From NCBI RefSeq assembly GCF_001014975.1, contig NZ_BBXA01000033.1, forward strand, positions 248,001-312,000: 64,000 bases of DNA, read 5' to 3'. The DNA is from Novosphingobium sp. MD-1 (GTDB taxonomy: Bacteria > Pseudomonadota > Alphaproteobacteria > Sphingomonadales > Sphingomonadaceae). The translations under genes and the position numbers were made by a program. Shown one piece after another: positions 25,101 through 33,840 of this stretch (position 1 is its first letter; the number at the start of each line of letters is the position of its first letter). The notes beneath the pieces were generated by a model. The model made no database searches. It had not been told where the DNA came from and saw only the letters and a program-made list of their open reading frames with translations.

Positions 25101-28100
25101 CGCGCAGTTGGTGGGGTTCAGCTTTTCGCAGATCGTGTAGTCGAAGTGATAGGTGCCCGCCGGCGTGCCCGGCTTGACCGAGACCGCGCCCGTGGCGGGG
25201 TCGAATGTCAGCACCGCAGGCACCGTCGATCCGGCGGCAACGGCGATGGACACCGTCCCCGTGGTCACCGCCACCCCGTTCAGCCGGTCGTCCGACAGAA
25301 CGTTGAGCACGCCCGAGCCGCCCGCCGCGCCGTTGATGCCGGTCGCGCTGTCATTCCCCGCCGTGATCGCCGCCGCCGTTACCGGCACGGTGATCCTGGC
25401 GGTGGCGCAATTGGCCGGGTTCAATTTTTCGCAGATCCGGTAATCGATGGTGTAAGTGCCCGAAGGCGTTCCCGCCGGCACGCTGACCTTGCCCGTTGCC
25501 GTATCGAGCACGGGCACCGGATTGCCACCCACCGCTGTGGCCGGGGTAACGACCGTCATCGTCACGTCGGCCAGTTTGGCCTGCGCGTTGTTGAGCGCGT
25601 CCCCGTCCAGCGCGTCGACCACGTCGGCGGCGCCGGTCGCCCCCGTGAGGGGCGAGGAGGCATCGTCGTCCGCCGTGATCGGCGCGGCGACCACGGTTAC
25701 CGTCGCGGTCGCAATGGAGCAGTTGGTCGGATTGAGCTTCTCGCAGATCCGGTAGTCGAAGTGATAGGTTCCCGCCGGTGTGTTCGGCGCGACTGAGACG
25801 TTGCCCGTCGCCGGATCGAACGTGAGCCCGGCCGGGACCGTGGCACCGGGCGCGAGCGTGATCGCCACCGTCGATGTCGTGGCCGGCGCGCCGTTCAGCG
25901 TATCGCCCGCCAGGACGTTGAGCACATTGCTACCGCCCAGCGTCCCGTTGACCCCGCCAACCGTGTCGTTCACGGCCGCGATCACGCCAGCCACCACCGT
26001 CACGCGCGCTTCGGCGGTGGCGCAGTTGGTCGGGTTGATCGTTTCGCAGATGCGGTAGTTGAACAGATAGGTGCCCGCCGGAGTCCCCGGCTTGACCGAG
26101 ACCGCGCCGGTGGCGGTATCGAAGGTCAGTTCGGACGGCACGGTCGAACCGGGCGCCACCGCGATGGTGACGGTGCCCGTGGTCGCCGCCGCGCCGTTGC
26201 GCGTGTCGCCCGTCAGCACATTCAGCACTCCGGTCGCGCCCGCCGCGCCGTTGATGCCGGTCGCGCTGTCGTTGACCGCCGCGATCGCGCCGGCGACGAC
26301 CGAGACGGTCTCCGTGGCGATGGCGCAGTTGGCCGGATTCAGCTTTTCGCAGATCTGGTAGTTGAAGCTGTAGGTGCCGGCCGGCGTATCGGCATGGACC
26401 GAAACCTTGCCGGTGGCGGTATCGAACGTCAGCACCGAAGGCACCGTCGATCCGGTGGCAACGGCAATGGTCACCATGTCAGTCGTCGCCGCGGCGCCGT
26501 TGACGGTATCGCCGGTCAGCGCGGACAGGACGTCCGCCGCGCCGGTGGCGCCGTTGATCCCGCTGATCGTGTCGTTGGTGGCGGTGACCGGCGATGCGGT
26601 GACGATCACCGTTACGCGCGCCGTGGCGCACGTCGCGGCATCGGCCTTGTCGCAGATGCGATAGTCGATGGTGTAAGTGCCCGCCGGCGTACCCGGCGCC
26701 ACGCTGACCAGACCGGTCGCGGTATCCATCGTCACACCGGGATTCGTCGCCGGGGTCACGATCGTGGTGACTATCTTCGCCGGATCGACGGCAGCGTTGT
26801 TGACGGTATCGTTGGCAAAGGCATTGACGATGTTCGTCTGACCGGTCGCGCCGTTGACGGCTGGCGGGTTGTCGTTGACCGCCATGATCACCGCGCTGGC
26901 GTGATCCTGGAACAGGTAACCGGTCGCAGCAGTCTGCGCCGCCAGCACGATGCCGCCGATGGTGTTCTCCGCCGGGGTGTTGCCACGGACCGCGTTGTTG
27001 ACAGTGCCGCCGGCGCTGCCCGCGGTTTCGTTGAGGTCGTAGAAGTTGGTCGGCTGCGTTTCGACGATCGCATAGCCCGCCGCGTCCGAAGGCGGCAGCA
27101 CGTCGAACACGAACGCCCCCGACGCATTGGTGATGGCCGTGGCCGAAACCGCGTTGCCATAGATGTCGGTGCCGGTCAGCGACACGGTGACCCCGGCAAT
27201 GCCTTCGCCGCCGTTGAACACGTTGTTGTCGTTGTTGTCGGCATAGACCGTGCCCGCGATCGACGAAGGCTTGATCTGGACGACCGCCGACTGGCTGTTG
27301 TTGGTGTTGTCGGCATCCTCGCTCAGCGGATCGCCGCTGCCGTCAAGGCCGGGGGTGATCGTGGCGGTGTCGGTCGCGTCCATCGGCGAAAGCGCGCCGC
27401 TGTAGGGGCCTTGTGCCTTGGCGCGGACTTTCAGGTCCACAAGCTGCGCGGCGCCCACGGGGAAGCTGCCGTCGATATCGCAGGTGATCGTGGTCGTGCC
27501 CGAACAGGTCAGGCCCGAAACGCTGGCGCCGCTGCCGCCGGGAATGGCGGTCGAAGGCGCGGGGGCCGCGGCATAGACGAAGCCGGCGGGCAGCACGTCG
27601 GTCACGCGCACCCGCGTTGCGGTGGAAGGCCCGTTGTTGCGGAAGCGGATGGTGAATTCGACCGGTTCGTTGACGTTGCGCATCAGCGCTCCGGTGCGCG
27701 TCTTGCTCACGATCTGGAGATCGGTGGACGGCCGGATCGTCGTCGTCTGCACCGCGCGGTTGTTGGCCGTCTGCGAATCCGCGCCCGTGCCGTTCCACAC
27801 CGGCTGTTCGGCCGAGGTCACTTCCGCCGCGTTGCTGTAGGTAACCGGGGCCGAAGGCGGCGTGCCGCCGATGGCGAAGACCAGCCGGAACACCACCTGC
27901 CGCGAAGGATCGAGGTAGTTGGCATCCGCGTTCGACGCATCGATGCGGCACACATAGGTCGCGCCCGAAGGCGTACACCCTGCGTTGGGCGCCGCCTGGA
28001 GCGACAGCCCGCCGTTGGCGGGGACGGGGTTCACCGTCACCGACTGCAGCGTGGTCGTCAGCCCGGCCGGCGGCGAGGGAATGTCGGTCACGATCACGTT

Positions 28101-30758
28101 GGTGGCGCGCGAAGGGCCGTAGTTGGAAACGCGGATGTCGTAATTCAGCGTCTCGTCGAACCGCACCGGATCGTCGTTTACCGGGTCGCTTTCGGTCTTG
28201 GTCACGGCCAGATCGAACGCCGGGCCGTTCACGGTGTGGTTCAGCGTGAAGGCGTTGTTGCCCGCGTTGGGATCGCTGCCGCCGTTGGCGTCGAGCGTCG
28301 AGGTGGTGACGGTAGCCTTGTTCGCCTGCGTCGCCGGCAGCGTGGCCACCGTCTCGGAACCGAACGGGTACTTCGGCAGCACATCGATGCTGATCTGCCG
28401 CACCTCGGTCCGCGCGAACTGGCCCATGGCGCAGGTCACGGTCCCCGTGGCCTGCACGACCGAACAGCTTGCGCCGGGCTTGGTCGTGCTCGGCGTACCG
28501 GTGATCTGGAACCGCGCCGGATCGATCACGTCGACCACCTGCACGTTGTCCGCCGGGTTGGCGCCATCGTTGCGCACGCTGATGATATAGGTGGCAGGCA
28601 CGCCCACGCGCACCGGATCGGGCGTTACCGACTTGGAATTGATCGTCATGTCGGCCACCGCGCCCACGCTGAAGTTCGCGGAATCGCTGTTGTTGGCGTT
28701 GTTGGTCTCGGTCGTGTCGGGCGAGAACACCGAGGCGAAGTTGGTGTAGGAACCGCTTTCGAACGGCCGGTCCACGCGGATCACCAGCGTTTCGGTGGCG
28801 CCCGCCGCCAGGTTGGACAGCGCCCAGGTGACGAGCCCGTTCCACTGGTTGTAGCTCATGCTGCCCGAACTGACGCTGTTCTGGTTGACGGCGGTGACGT
28901 AGCTGCCGCTGGTGATGAAATCGGGAATGGCGTCGGTCACGTAAACCGTGCGCGCCAGGTCGCCGCCGGCGGCATTCGATACGCGCAGGCGGATGTAATA
29001 GCTGCCGTCGGTGTTCGCGACCGTCAGGTTATGGGTCCAGCCGCCAGAGGGCGAAAGGCTCATGTCCTTGGCGATGGAAATGTCCGCCGCCTTGGTCGTG
29101 GAACGCACACCGGCTGAGCGGCAATCGTTGCCGGTGTGGCTGGCGGGCGAGGACGGCGTGTGGCCCGAACCGGCGGTACGGTCGGTACAGGCCGTGTTGA
29201 CCACGTCCGTATCGACACCCGTTCCCGCCTTGGTGACGAGCGACAGGTACAGCAAGTCCCCGACCTGCAGCGTCCCCGAATCCGTCGTCTGGCAGGTGAC
29301 CACCACGCCGGAGACCGAGCAGGACCAGTTGCCCGAAACACTGACGTAGGTTTCGTCGGCGCTCAGCGTGTCGGTCACGCGGATCGGCGTGGCCGGGGTC
29401 CAGCTGGCTGCGGACGGCCCCAGGTTGCGCACCACGATGGTGCTGGTGATGTCCGCGCCGGGCGCGACGGGGCTGGGGCTCTTGGACTTGGAATAGAGTT
29501 CAAGGTCCGCGTTCGGCAGCACCACCTGGAAAGGCGCGGAGGCATCGTTGTTGCTCATATCCGGATCGTTGAACCCGCTGGGCGGGGTCACGTGCGCGGT
29601 ATTGGTCAGGACGCCTGCGGTTGCCGACGCGCCCGTTACCGGAATGACGAAATCCACCTGCCCCGTGGCGACAATCGACGCCGCCGTACAGGTCACCGTC
29701 TGGCCGGATCGCGCGCAGCCGGAGGGCAATGCGCCGATCGTCAGCGAACTGTCGATGGTGTCGGCGATCTTCGTTCCCGCTGGCGTCGTCTGCGGCCCGG
29801 TATTGCGGATCGACAGCACGATGTTGCCGCCCTGCCCCACGGTGATCGTGGAAGTCATCGACTTGATCGCCTGAAGATCGGCGCCCGCCTCGACATTGGT
29901 CACGACGGTGTTGGAGATGTTGTTGCCCGATGCCGGATCGAGCACCAGCGGATCGGTGATGCTCACTGCCGCGATGTTGCTGATCGTGCCGGCGGTGTTC
30001 TTGGTGATCTTGCCGCTGATCGTGATCGCCGGAAAGCTGCCGCCGACCGCCGGTGCGCTACCGCTGTAGTCGCAGGTCAGCGTGGTCCCGGAAAGGTTGC
30101 AGGTCCACCCCGAGCCCGTGGCGGACTGGAACTGGAAGTCGCTGGCGGCGGGAAGGTTGTCGACCACGCGGATCGCCGCGGTGGTGTTCGGCCCGTTGTT
30201 GGTCGCGGACAGGGTATATTGCAGAATGCCGCCGGCCGGCACGCTGGAAGCCGATCCGGCTTTCACCAGCGCGATGTCCGCACCCGCCCGCACCGTGGGC
30301 GTGATAGTCAGGCTGTCGTTCCCCGGATTGGAATCGCTGTTCCCGGCTGCGGCTATGGTCGCGGTCGAGTTGCTGGCGCCCGGCGTCTTGGCGGTCGCCT
30401 TGAAGCTGAAAGTCCGGGCATTGGCCACCCCACCGCCCGGCAGGGTCGTCAGGGTACAGGTCAGCGTCTGGCTGCCTGGCGTGCCGGACAGCGCGCAATA
30501 CGAAGGGATGTCGCCCGCCGTACCGGCAACCTCGAAGTTGCCCGGCACCGCGATCGTGACCACGGCGTTGCTGACCGTCGGGGTACTGTTATTTGCGACG
30601 GTGACTGAAAAAGTCGCCTGGGCGCCCGAGCCTATTGGATCAGGGTCGGCTGAATACTGTGAAACCTGCAAGTCTGCGGCGTAAGCCATCCCGCCAAGCA
30701 GGAAAACATACAGTCCGATAAATACGCGTATTACCGCGATCGACTTTGTAAATTTCAT
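22110..30758 (-). CDS. Giant secreted DUF11/SdrD-like repeat protein, 2882 aa
   Basis: The signal peptide ends GGMAYA. Residues ~28-1145 are a string of DUF11 domains with motifs such as YTITVRN, NNGPNTTAAIRVVDNLP and VTDVLPAGF. Residues ~1165-1290 form an SdrD B-like domain (GTVYADNNDNNVFNGGEGIA). Residues ~1292-2301 are ten ~101-residue repeats with Cys pairs. Further carboxypeptidase-like/SdrD-like domains, another DUF11 domain (~2520-2650) and a C-terminal OmpA-like remnant (VAIDARAFAAGSADLLPAF) follow. Such proteins act as surface adhesins or fibres. It is first of a two- or three-gene operon with the barrel protein. GAGGGG lies about ten bases before the ATG. Confidence 0.85.
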   Translation of the reverse strand: MKFTKSIAVIRVFIGLYVFLLGGMAYAADLQVSQYSADPDPIGSGAQATFSVTVANNSTPTVSNAVVTIAVPGNFEVAGTAGDIPSYCALSGTPGSQTLTCTLTTLPGGGVANARTFSFKATAKTPGASNSTATIAAAGNSDSNPGNDSLTITPTVRAGADIALVKAGSASSVPAGGILQYTLSATNNGPNTTAAIRVVDNLPAASDFQFQSATGSGWTCNLSGTTLTCDYSGSAPAVGGSFPAITISGKITKNTAGTISNIAAVSITDPLVLDPASGNNISNTVVTNVEAGADLQAIKSMTSTITVGQGGNIVLSIRNTGPQTTPAGTKIADTIDSSLTIGALPSGCARSGQTVTCTAASIVATGQVDFVIPVTGASATAGVLTNTAHVTPPSGFNDPDMSNNDASAPFQVVLPNADLELYSKSKSPSPVAPGADITSTIVVRNLGPSAASWTPATPIRVTDTLSADETYVSVSGNWSCSVSGVVVTCQTTDSGTLQVGDLLYLSLVTKAGTGVDTDVVNTACTDRTAGSGHTPSSPASHTGNDCRSAGVRSTTKAADISIAKDMSLSPSGGWTHNLTVANTDGSYYIRLRVSNAAGGDLARTVYVTDAIPDFITSGSYVTAVNQNSVSSGSMSYNQWNGLVTWALSNLAAGATETLVIRVDRPFESGSYTNFASVFSPDTTETNNANNSDSANFSVGAVADMTINSKSVTPDPVRVGVPATYIISVRNDGANPADNVQVVDVIDPARFQITGTPSTTKPGASCSVVQATGTVTCAMGQFARTEVRQISIDVLPKYPFGSETVATLPATQANKATVTTSTLDANGGSDPNAGNNAFTLNHTVNGPAFDLAVTKTESDPVNDDPVRFDETLNYDIRVSNYGPSRATNVIVTDIPSPPAGLTTTLQSVTVNPVPANGGLSLQAAPNAGCTPSGATYVCRIDASNADANYLDPSRQVVFRLVFAIGGTPPSAPVTYSNAAEVTSAEQPVWNGTGADSQTANNRAVQTTTIRPSTDLQIVSKTRTGALMRNVNEPVEFTIRFRNNGPSTATRVRVTDVLPAGFVYAAAPAPSTAIPGGSGASVSGLTCSGTTTITCDIDGSFPVGAAQLVDLKVRAKAQGPYSGALSPMDATDTATITPGLDGSGDPLSEDADNTNNSQSAVVQIKPSSIAGTVYADNNDNNVFNGGEGIAGVTVSLTGTDIYGNAVSATAITNASGAFVFDVLPPSDAAGYAIVETQPTNFYDLNETAGSAGGTVNNAVRGNTPAENTIGGIVLAAQTAATGYLFQDHASAVIMAVNDNPPAVNGATGQTNIVNAFANDTVNNAAVDPAKIVTTIVTPATNPGVTMDTATGLVSVAPGTPAGTYTIDYRICDKADAATCATARVTVIVTASPVTATNDTISGINGATGAADVLSALTGDTVNGAAATTDMVTIAVATGSTVPSVLTFDTATGKVSVHADTPAGTYSFNYQICEKLNPANCAIATETVSVVAGAIAAVNDSATGINGAAGATGVLNVLTGDTRNGAAATTGTVTIAVAPGSTVPSELTFDTATGAVSVKPGTPAGTYLFNYRICETINPTNCATAEARVTVVAGVIAAVNDTVGGVNGTLGGSNVLNVLAGDTLNGAPATTSTVAITLAPGATVPAGLTFDPATGNVSVAPNTPAGTYHFDYRICEKLNPTNCSIATATVTVVAAPITADDDASSPLTGATGAADVVDALDGDALNNAQAKLADVTMTVVTPATAVGGNPVPVLDTATGKVSVPAGTPSGTYTIDYRICEKLNPANCATARITVPVTAAAITAGNDSATGINGAAGGSGVLNVLSDDRLNGVAVTTGTVSIAVAAGSTVPAVLTFDPATGAVSVKPGTPAGTYHFDYTICEKLNPTNCATATASVTVVAAPIVATPDSATGINGASGAAGVLNVLGGDTLNGVAATTGTVTIAVASGASVPATLTFDPATGAVSVKPGTPAGTYSFDYTICEKLNPTNCATATASVTVVAAPIVATNDTVPPVNGGQGGAGVIDVLGNDTLNGAPADKGTVTISVVTPATPINGGAVPVLDPATGLVSVPADTPAGTYTIDYRICEKLNPTNCSTAKVTVPVSAGPITAKDDSATGINGASGAANVVNVLGGDTRNGAAATPATVTIGLAPGATLPAGLAFDTATGDVSVKPGTPAGTYSFDYQICEKLNPTNCATAKVSVTVIPAPIVAVDDTVSGINGGSGAVNVLNALGGDTLNGQPATVATVTLALVNALPTGFTFDPATGNLGVAPGTRDGTYAIPYRICEKLNPTNCASATMTVTVIPPRSTVSGIVYLDGNLSRTHESSEALLEGWTVEVVRGGAVVGTTHTDAKGFYSIPDLLSGDGYSIRFRHAASGVVYGRIDSAVLPVNATLAEQNMPIDPSGVVYDSVTRSPVPGAVVTLVDDGGVPLADTCFIDPGQARQVTGADGLYRFDIVAGAATQCPAARTGYHLKITPPAGYSGPESTVIAAQQGLFNPAGRGKLAPVVANAGAPQASDPTTYFLGFLLGQGDGNVVNNHIPLDPFLSRTPLIVTKTSDKRTANVGDLVPYTITVRNTEALTRAGVAVVDILPPGFRYVAGSARVEGLPLEPVASDRELRWNGQVVPGNTTLTYRIIAVIGAGVTEGDRVNTAVARSGGAGGGANGSDISNRAQAVVSIVPSTLFDCAEVIGKVYDDLNGNGYQDAGEPGIPAARLATVNGQLVTADDHGRYHITCAAVPNALIGSNYVLKLDTRTVPEGYAPTTDNPQSIRLTRGKISELNFGVQRARVVAVAIDARAFAAGSADLLPAFATRLETLKTIKAARLAIRATYAAAAGEPAALVEARLASLHDRIGEVFRNGWDGPPPVIEIDMIAAGSARTSASGQE
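23855..26885 (-). repeat. Ten tandem ~303/312-bp coding repeats
   Basis: Within the giant surface protein, ten repeats follow head to tail at spacings of 303 or 312 bases (about 297 at one end). Each encodes NDxxxGINGxxG, a VLNVLxGDTLNG segment, TFDxATGxVSVxPGTPAGTY and an ICEKLNPTNC loop with two Cys eight residues apart. Repeats 1, 5 and 8 carry a VTPAT variant, two of them in the longer 312-base form. Repeats 6 and 7 are almost identical, suggesting a recent duplication. Confidence 0.92.
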
Positions 30759-30833
30759 AATAAACCGACCCCTCGTCGCGCAATTTTCGTCGCGACAGAC
30801 GCCAGTCGGATAAGTAAATAGTGGTTAATTCCC

Positions 30834-30879
30834 GGTAATTATTTACCCAGTTGTAAAACGCATTAAATATCCGTTTTAC
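30834..30879. promoter_or_regulatory. Two inverted repeats upstream of the giant surface-protein gene
   Basis: GGTAA-TTAT-TTACC (30834-30847) and GTAAAACG-N11-CGTTTTAC (30853-30879) lie side by side in the AT-rich 279-base gap between rsh and the surface-protein gene, 76-121 bases before the ATG at 30758. Both arms are perfect. They look like regulator binding sites. The gap holds no gene that I can support. Confidence 0.5.
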
Positions 30880-31037
30880 GCTGCATCTTTTTTAAGAGAC
30901 AATCAAGCACCGGAAAATAAATGAAAAAATCCGCATCATAAACATAGTCCGTTTCGGATACTGGAAACCCTCTGCCGGAAACACGGAACACCCGCGATCA
31001 CGGGGCCTGGCGGCTGGCAATGCCGCGCCCGGCAGGA

Positions 31038-33131
31038 TCAGATGCGCTCGGCCTGCGCCACGGCGTCGCTGGCGCGCAAGGCGCTGATGATGCGCGTCAG
31101 ATGCGCCAGATCGCGCACTTCCAGATCCACCTCGTAGGTATGGAACGGGTTTTCGCGCTGGGTCATTTCCAGATTGACAACGTTGGCGTGGTTCTTGGCG
31201 AAGATCCCCGCCATTTCCGCCAGCGTGCCGGGGCGATTGTAAAGCTCGGCGCGCAAGCGGCCGATCGCGCCGTCAGTCCGCGCATCCCACGAAAGGTCGA
31301 TCCAGTCGGCATCGATCCCGTTGGCAAGGTTGAGGCAGTCGATCGCGTGGACTTCCACGCCCTTGCCCGGCCGGCGCAGCCCGACGATGCGATCGCCGGG
31401 CACCGGATGGCAGCAGGCGGCAAGCTGGAACGCCATGCCCGGAGTCAGTCCGCGCACCGCGATCGCGCGCTTCTGCTTGGGCCAGTGATCGGGATCGGGC
31501 AGGTTCGCCGCGCTGCCCGGCATCAGGGCTTCCATCACCTGCCGGTCATCGACCTTGGCCGATCCGACGGCGAACATCAGGTCTTCCTCGCCCGCCATCT
31601 TCAGCCGCTTGATCGCGTCAGCCAGCGCCTTCTTGCCCACCGTGCCGGGCAGGCGCTCGACGATCTCCTCATAGAGCTTGCGCCCGATGGCGGCGACTTC
31701 GGCGCGTTCCTTCTGGCGCACGAAACGGCGGATGGAGGCCCGCGCCTTGCCCGTGACGGCGAAGGCGAGCCATGAAAGCTGCGGCTCCGAAGTCCGGCTC
31801 TTGATGATCTCCACCACATCGCCGTTGTTGAGCGGCGTGCGCAGCGGCACGTGCCGCCCGTTGATCTTCGCGCCCACCGCCTGCGCGCCCAGATTGGTGT
31901 GAACGGCAAAGGCGAAGTCGATCGGCGTCGCGCCCTTGGGCAGCTGGAACAGCGCCCCCTTTGGCGTGAAGGCGAAGATGCGATCCTGATAGATCGCCAT
32001 CTTGGTGTTTTCGAGCAGTTCGTCGGGATCGTTGCTGGCTTCGAGGATTTCCAGCAGATCGCGCAGCCAGCCCACCTGCCCGTCGGGCGTGACCCCGCCC
32101 TGCTTGTACGACCAGTGCGCGGCCAGACCGAACTCGTTGGTCTCGTGCATCGCGCGCGTCTTGATCTGCACTTCCACGCGCATGGCGTTGTTGTAGATCA
32201 GCGAGGTGTGCAGGCTCTTGTAGCCGTTCATCTTCGGCGTGGAGACGTAGTCCTTGAACCGGCCCGGGATCATCTGCCAGGTGCGGTGCAGGATGCCCAG
32301 CGCCTTGTAGCAATCGTCCTCGTTCTCGGTCAGCACGCGGAAGGCCATGATGTCGGTGATCTGCTCGAAGCTGACATGGCGCTCGGCCATCTTCTTCCAG
32401 ATCGAATAGGGGTGCTTCTCGCGGCCCGAGACTTCCACCCTTAGGCCCGCTTCGGCCAGCGCCTGCTTGATCTCCAGCGCGATCGCCCCGACCTGGCCGT
32501 TCTCCTCGCTGCGGATCGCGGCGAGACGCCCGCTGATCGTGGCATAGGCTTCGGGTTCGAGCTGCTCGAAGGCCAGCAACTGCATCTCGCGCATGTATTC
32601 GTACATGCCCACGCGCTCGGCCAGCGGGGCATAGATATCCATCGTCTCGCGCGCAATGCGGCGGCGCTTTTCCTCGCTCTTGATGAAATGAAGCGTACGC
32701 ATGTTGTGCAGGCGATCGGCCAGCTTGACGAGCAGGACGCGCAAGTCCTCGCTCATCGCCAGCAGGAACTTGCGCAGGTTCTCGGCGGCGCGCTCGTTGT
32801 CGCTCATCGTCTCGATCTTCGAGAGCTTGGTCACGCCATCGACCAGCCTCGCGACATCGGCGCCGAACAGCCGCTCGATCTCATCGACCGTCGCCAGCGT
32901 ATCCTCCACCGTATCGTGGAGCAGCGCCGTCACCACCGTCGCCTGGTCGAGCTTCAGCTCGGTCATCAACCCGGCGACTTCCACCGGGTGCGAGAAATAG
33001 GGATCGCCCGATGCGCGCTTCTGAGTGCCGTGCTTCTGCACGGTATAGACATAGGCGCGGTTGAGGATAGCCTCATCCGCGTCCGGATCATAGGCAAGCA
33101 CCCGTTCGACAAGTTCGTACTGACGTAGCAT
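31038..33131 (-). CDS. Bifunctional (p)ppGpp synthetase/hydrolase (Rsh)
   Basis: A 697-residue long RelA/SpoT homologue controlling the stringent alarmone. The hydrolase domain has the HD motif in ALLHDTVEDTLATVDEIERL; the synthetase domain shows GREKHPYSIWKKM, ITDIMAFRVL and FKDYVSTPKMNGYKSLHTS. The TGS domain follows (FAFTPKGALFQLPKGATPID), and an ACT domain closes the protein (about 620-697). Both catalytic halves look intact, as usual for the single alphaproteobacterial Rsh. It is transcribed leftward. Confidence 0.95.
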   Translation of the reverse strand: MLRQYELVERVLAYDPDADEAILNRAYVYTVQKHGTQKRASGDPYFSHPVEVAGLMTELKLDQATVVTALLHDTVEDTLATVDEIERLFGADVARLVDGVTKLSKIETMSDNERAAENLRKFLLAMSEDLRVLLVKLADRLHNMRTLHFIKSEEKRRRIARETMDIYAPLAERVGMYEYMREMQLLAFEQLEPEAYATISGRLAAIRSEENGQVGAIALEIKQALAEAGLRVEVSGREKHPYSIWKKMAERHVSFEQITDIMAFRVLTENEDDCYKALGILHRTWQMIPGRFKDYVSTPKMNGYKSLHTSLIYNNAMRVEVQIKTRAMHETNEFGLAAHWSYKQGGVTPDGQVGWLRDLLEILEASNDPDELLENTKMAIYQDRIFAFTPKGALFQLPKGATPIDFAFAVHTNLGAQAVGAKINGRHVPLRTPLNNGDVVEIIKSRTSEPQLSWLAFAVTGKARASIRRFVRQKERAEVAAIGRKLYEEIVERLPGTVGKKALADAIKRLKMAGEEDLMFAVGSAKVDDRQVMEALMPGSAANLPDPDHWPKQKRAIAVRGLTPGMAFQLAACCHPVPGDRIVGLRRPGKGVEVHAIDCLNLANGIDADWIDLSWDARTDGAIGRLRAELYNRPGTLAEMAGIFAKNHANVVNLEMTQRENPFHTYEVDLEVRDLAHLTRIISALRASDAVAQAERI

Positions 33132-33207
33132 GTCCTGCCTAAATGGGCGGAACCATGCGGTCAGGGCAAGGGGTAAAGGTCGCGGAAATGCTGATCAGTG
33201 TAATCGC

Positions 33208-33837
33208 TTAGGCGCGCAGCAGCGCCGCATGGGGCGCCACGTCCTCCGGCAGCACGTCGCCAAGGCGCGGATCGGGGAACACTTCCACCGCCCGCGCATA
33301 GGGCACGAAGCCTTGCGAGACATAGAACGGCAGCGCCTGCGGGCCATCGAGCGTGCAGGTATGCACCCATACCCGGCCCACGCCCTCGCGCCAGGCCAAC
33401 TGCAAGGCCTTGCGCATCAGCCACTTGCCCAGTCCTTTCCCGGTCGCGCCCGGAATCAGGCCAAAGAACGTGATCTCGCATTCGCCGGACACGCGGAAGT
33501 CCAGTTCAAGCATCCCCACTTCCACGCGGGCGCGATCGACCACCGCGAAGACGTGGACCTGCGGATCGTGGACGATCGCGGCGAGTTCGCCATCATCCTT
33601 CACCAGCCGTGACCACCACAGCCACGGCGCGCCGACACGGCGGTAGAGCATCCGGTATTTCTCGATCGCCGGCGCTTCCCAGCGGACAAGCTGCACCGGC
33701 ACATCGCCTTCCGGCACCAGCCGCCGCAACGCCGCGGGCTTCTCGCGCATTTCCAGCGCGGTCACCACGCAGGCGAGATCGCCGGGGCGGACGGCATGGT
33801 AGCCGGGGGCGAGAGGTTCGGGGTGGTCGTAGTCCAA
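33208..33837 (-). CDS. GNAT-family N-acetyltransferase
   Basis: A 209-residue GNAT protein. The acetyl-CoA-binding motif A reads FFGLIPGATGKGLGKWLMRK, followed by VWVHTCTLDGPQALPFYVSQ GF, the classical end of the fold. The substrate cannot be predicted. It lies three bases from the hemF stop and upstream of rsh with the same orientation, so hemF, this gene and possibly rsh could be co-transcribed. Confidence 0.85.
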   Translation of the reverse strand: MDYDHPEPLAPGYHAVRPGDLACVVTALEMREKPAALRRLVPEGDVPVQLVRWEAPAIEKYRMLYRRVGAPWLWWSRLVKDDGELAAIVHDPQVHVFAVVDRARVEVGMLELDFRVSGECEITFFGLIPGATGKGLGKWLMRKALQLAWREGVGRVWVHTCTLDGPQALPFYVSQGFVPYARAVEVFPDPRLGDVLPEDVAPHAALLRA

Positions 33838-33840
33838 CCG

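Noticed and set aside
23855..26885. Periodic repeats considered as a CRISPR array or satellite DNA
   Set aside because: The period is 303-312 bases, always a multiple of three, and the repeats are protein-coding; no short direct repeats with unique spacers are present.
19021..29117. Very long open frames on the plus strand opposite the two surface-protein genes (one over 1300 codons)
   Set aside because: They are antisense to clearly real genes, are His/Arg/Gly-rich without recognisable domains, and follow from high GC content and the repeat structure of the sense strand.
30925..31037. T-run on the minus strand after rsh as its intrinsic terminator
   Set aside because: The preceding sequence forms only a four-base stem (TCCG/CGGA), too weak for a confident call.
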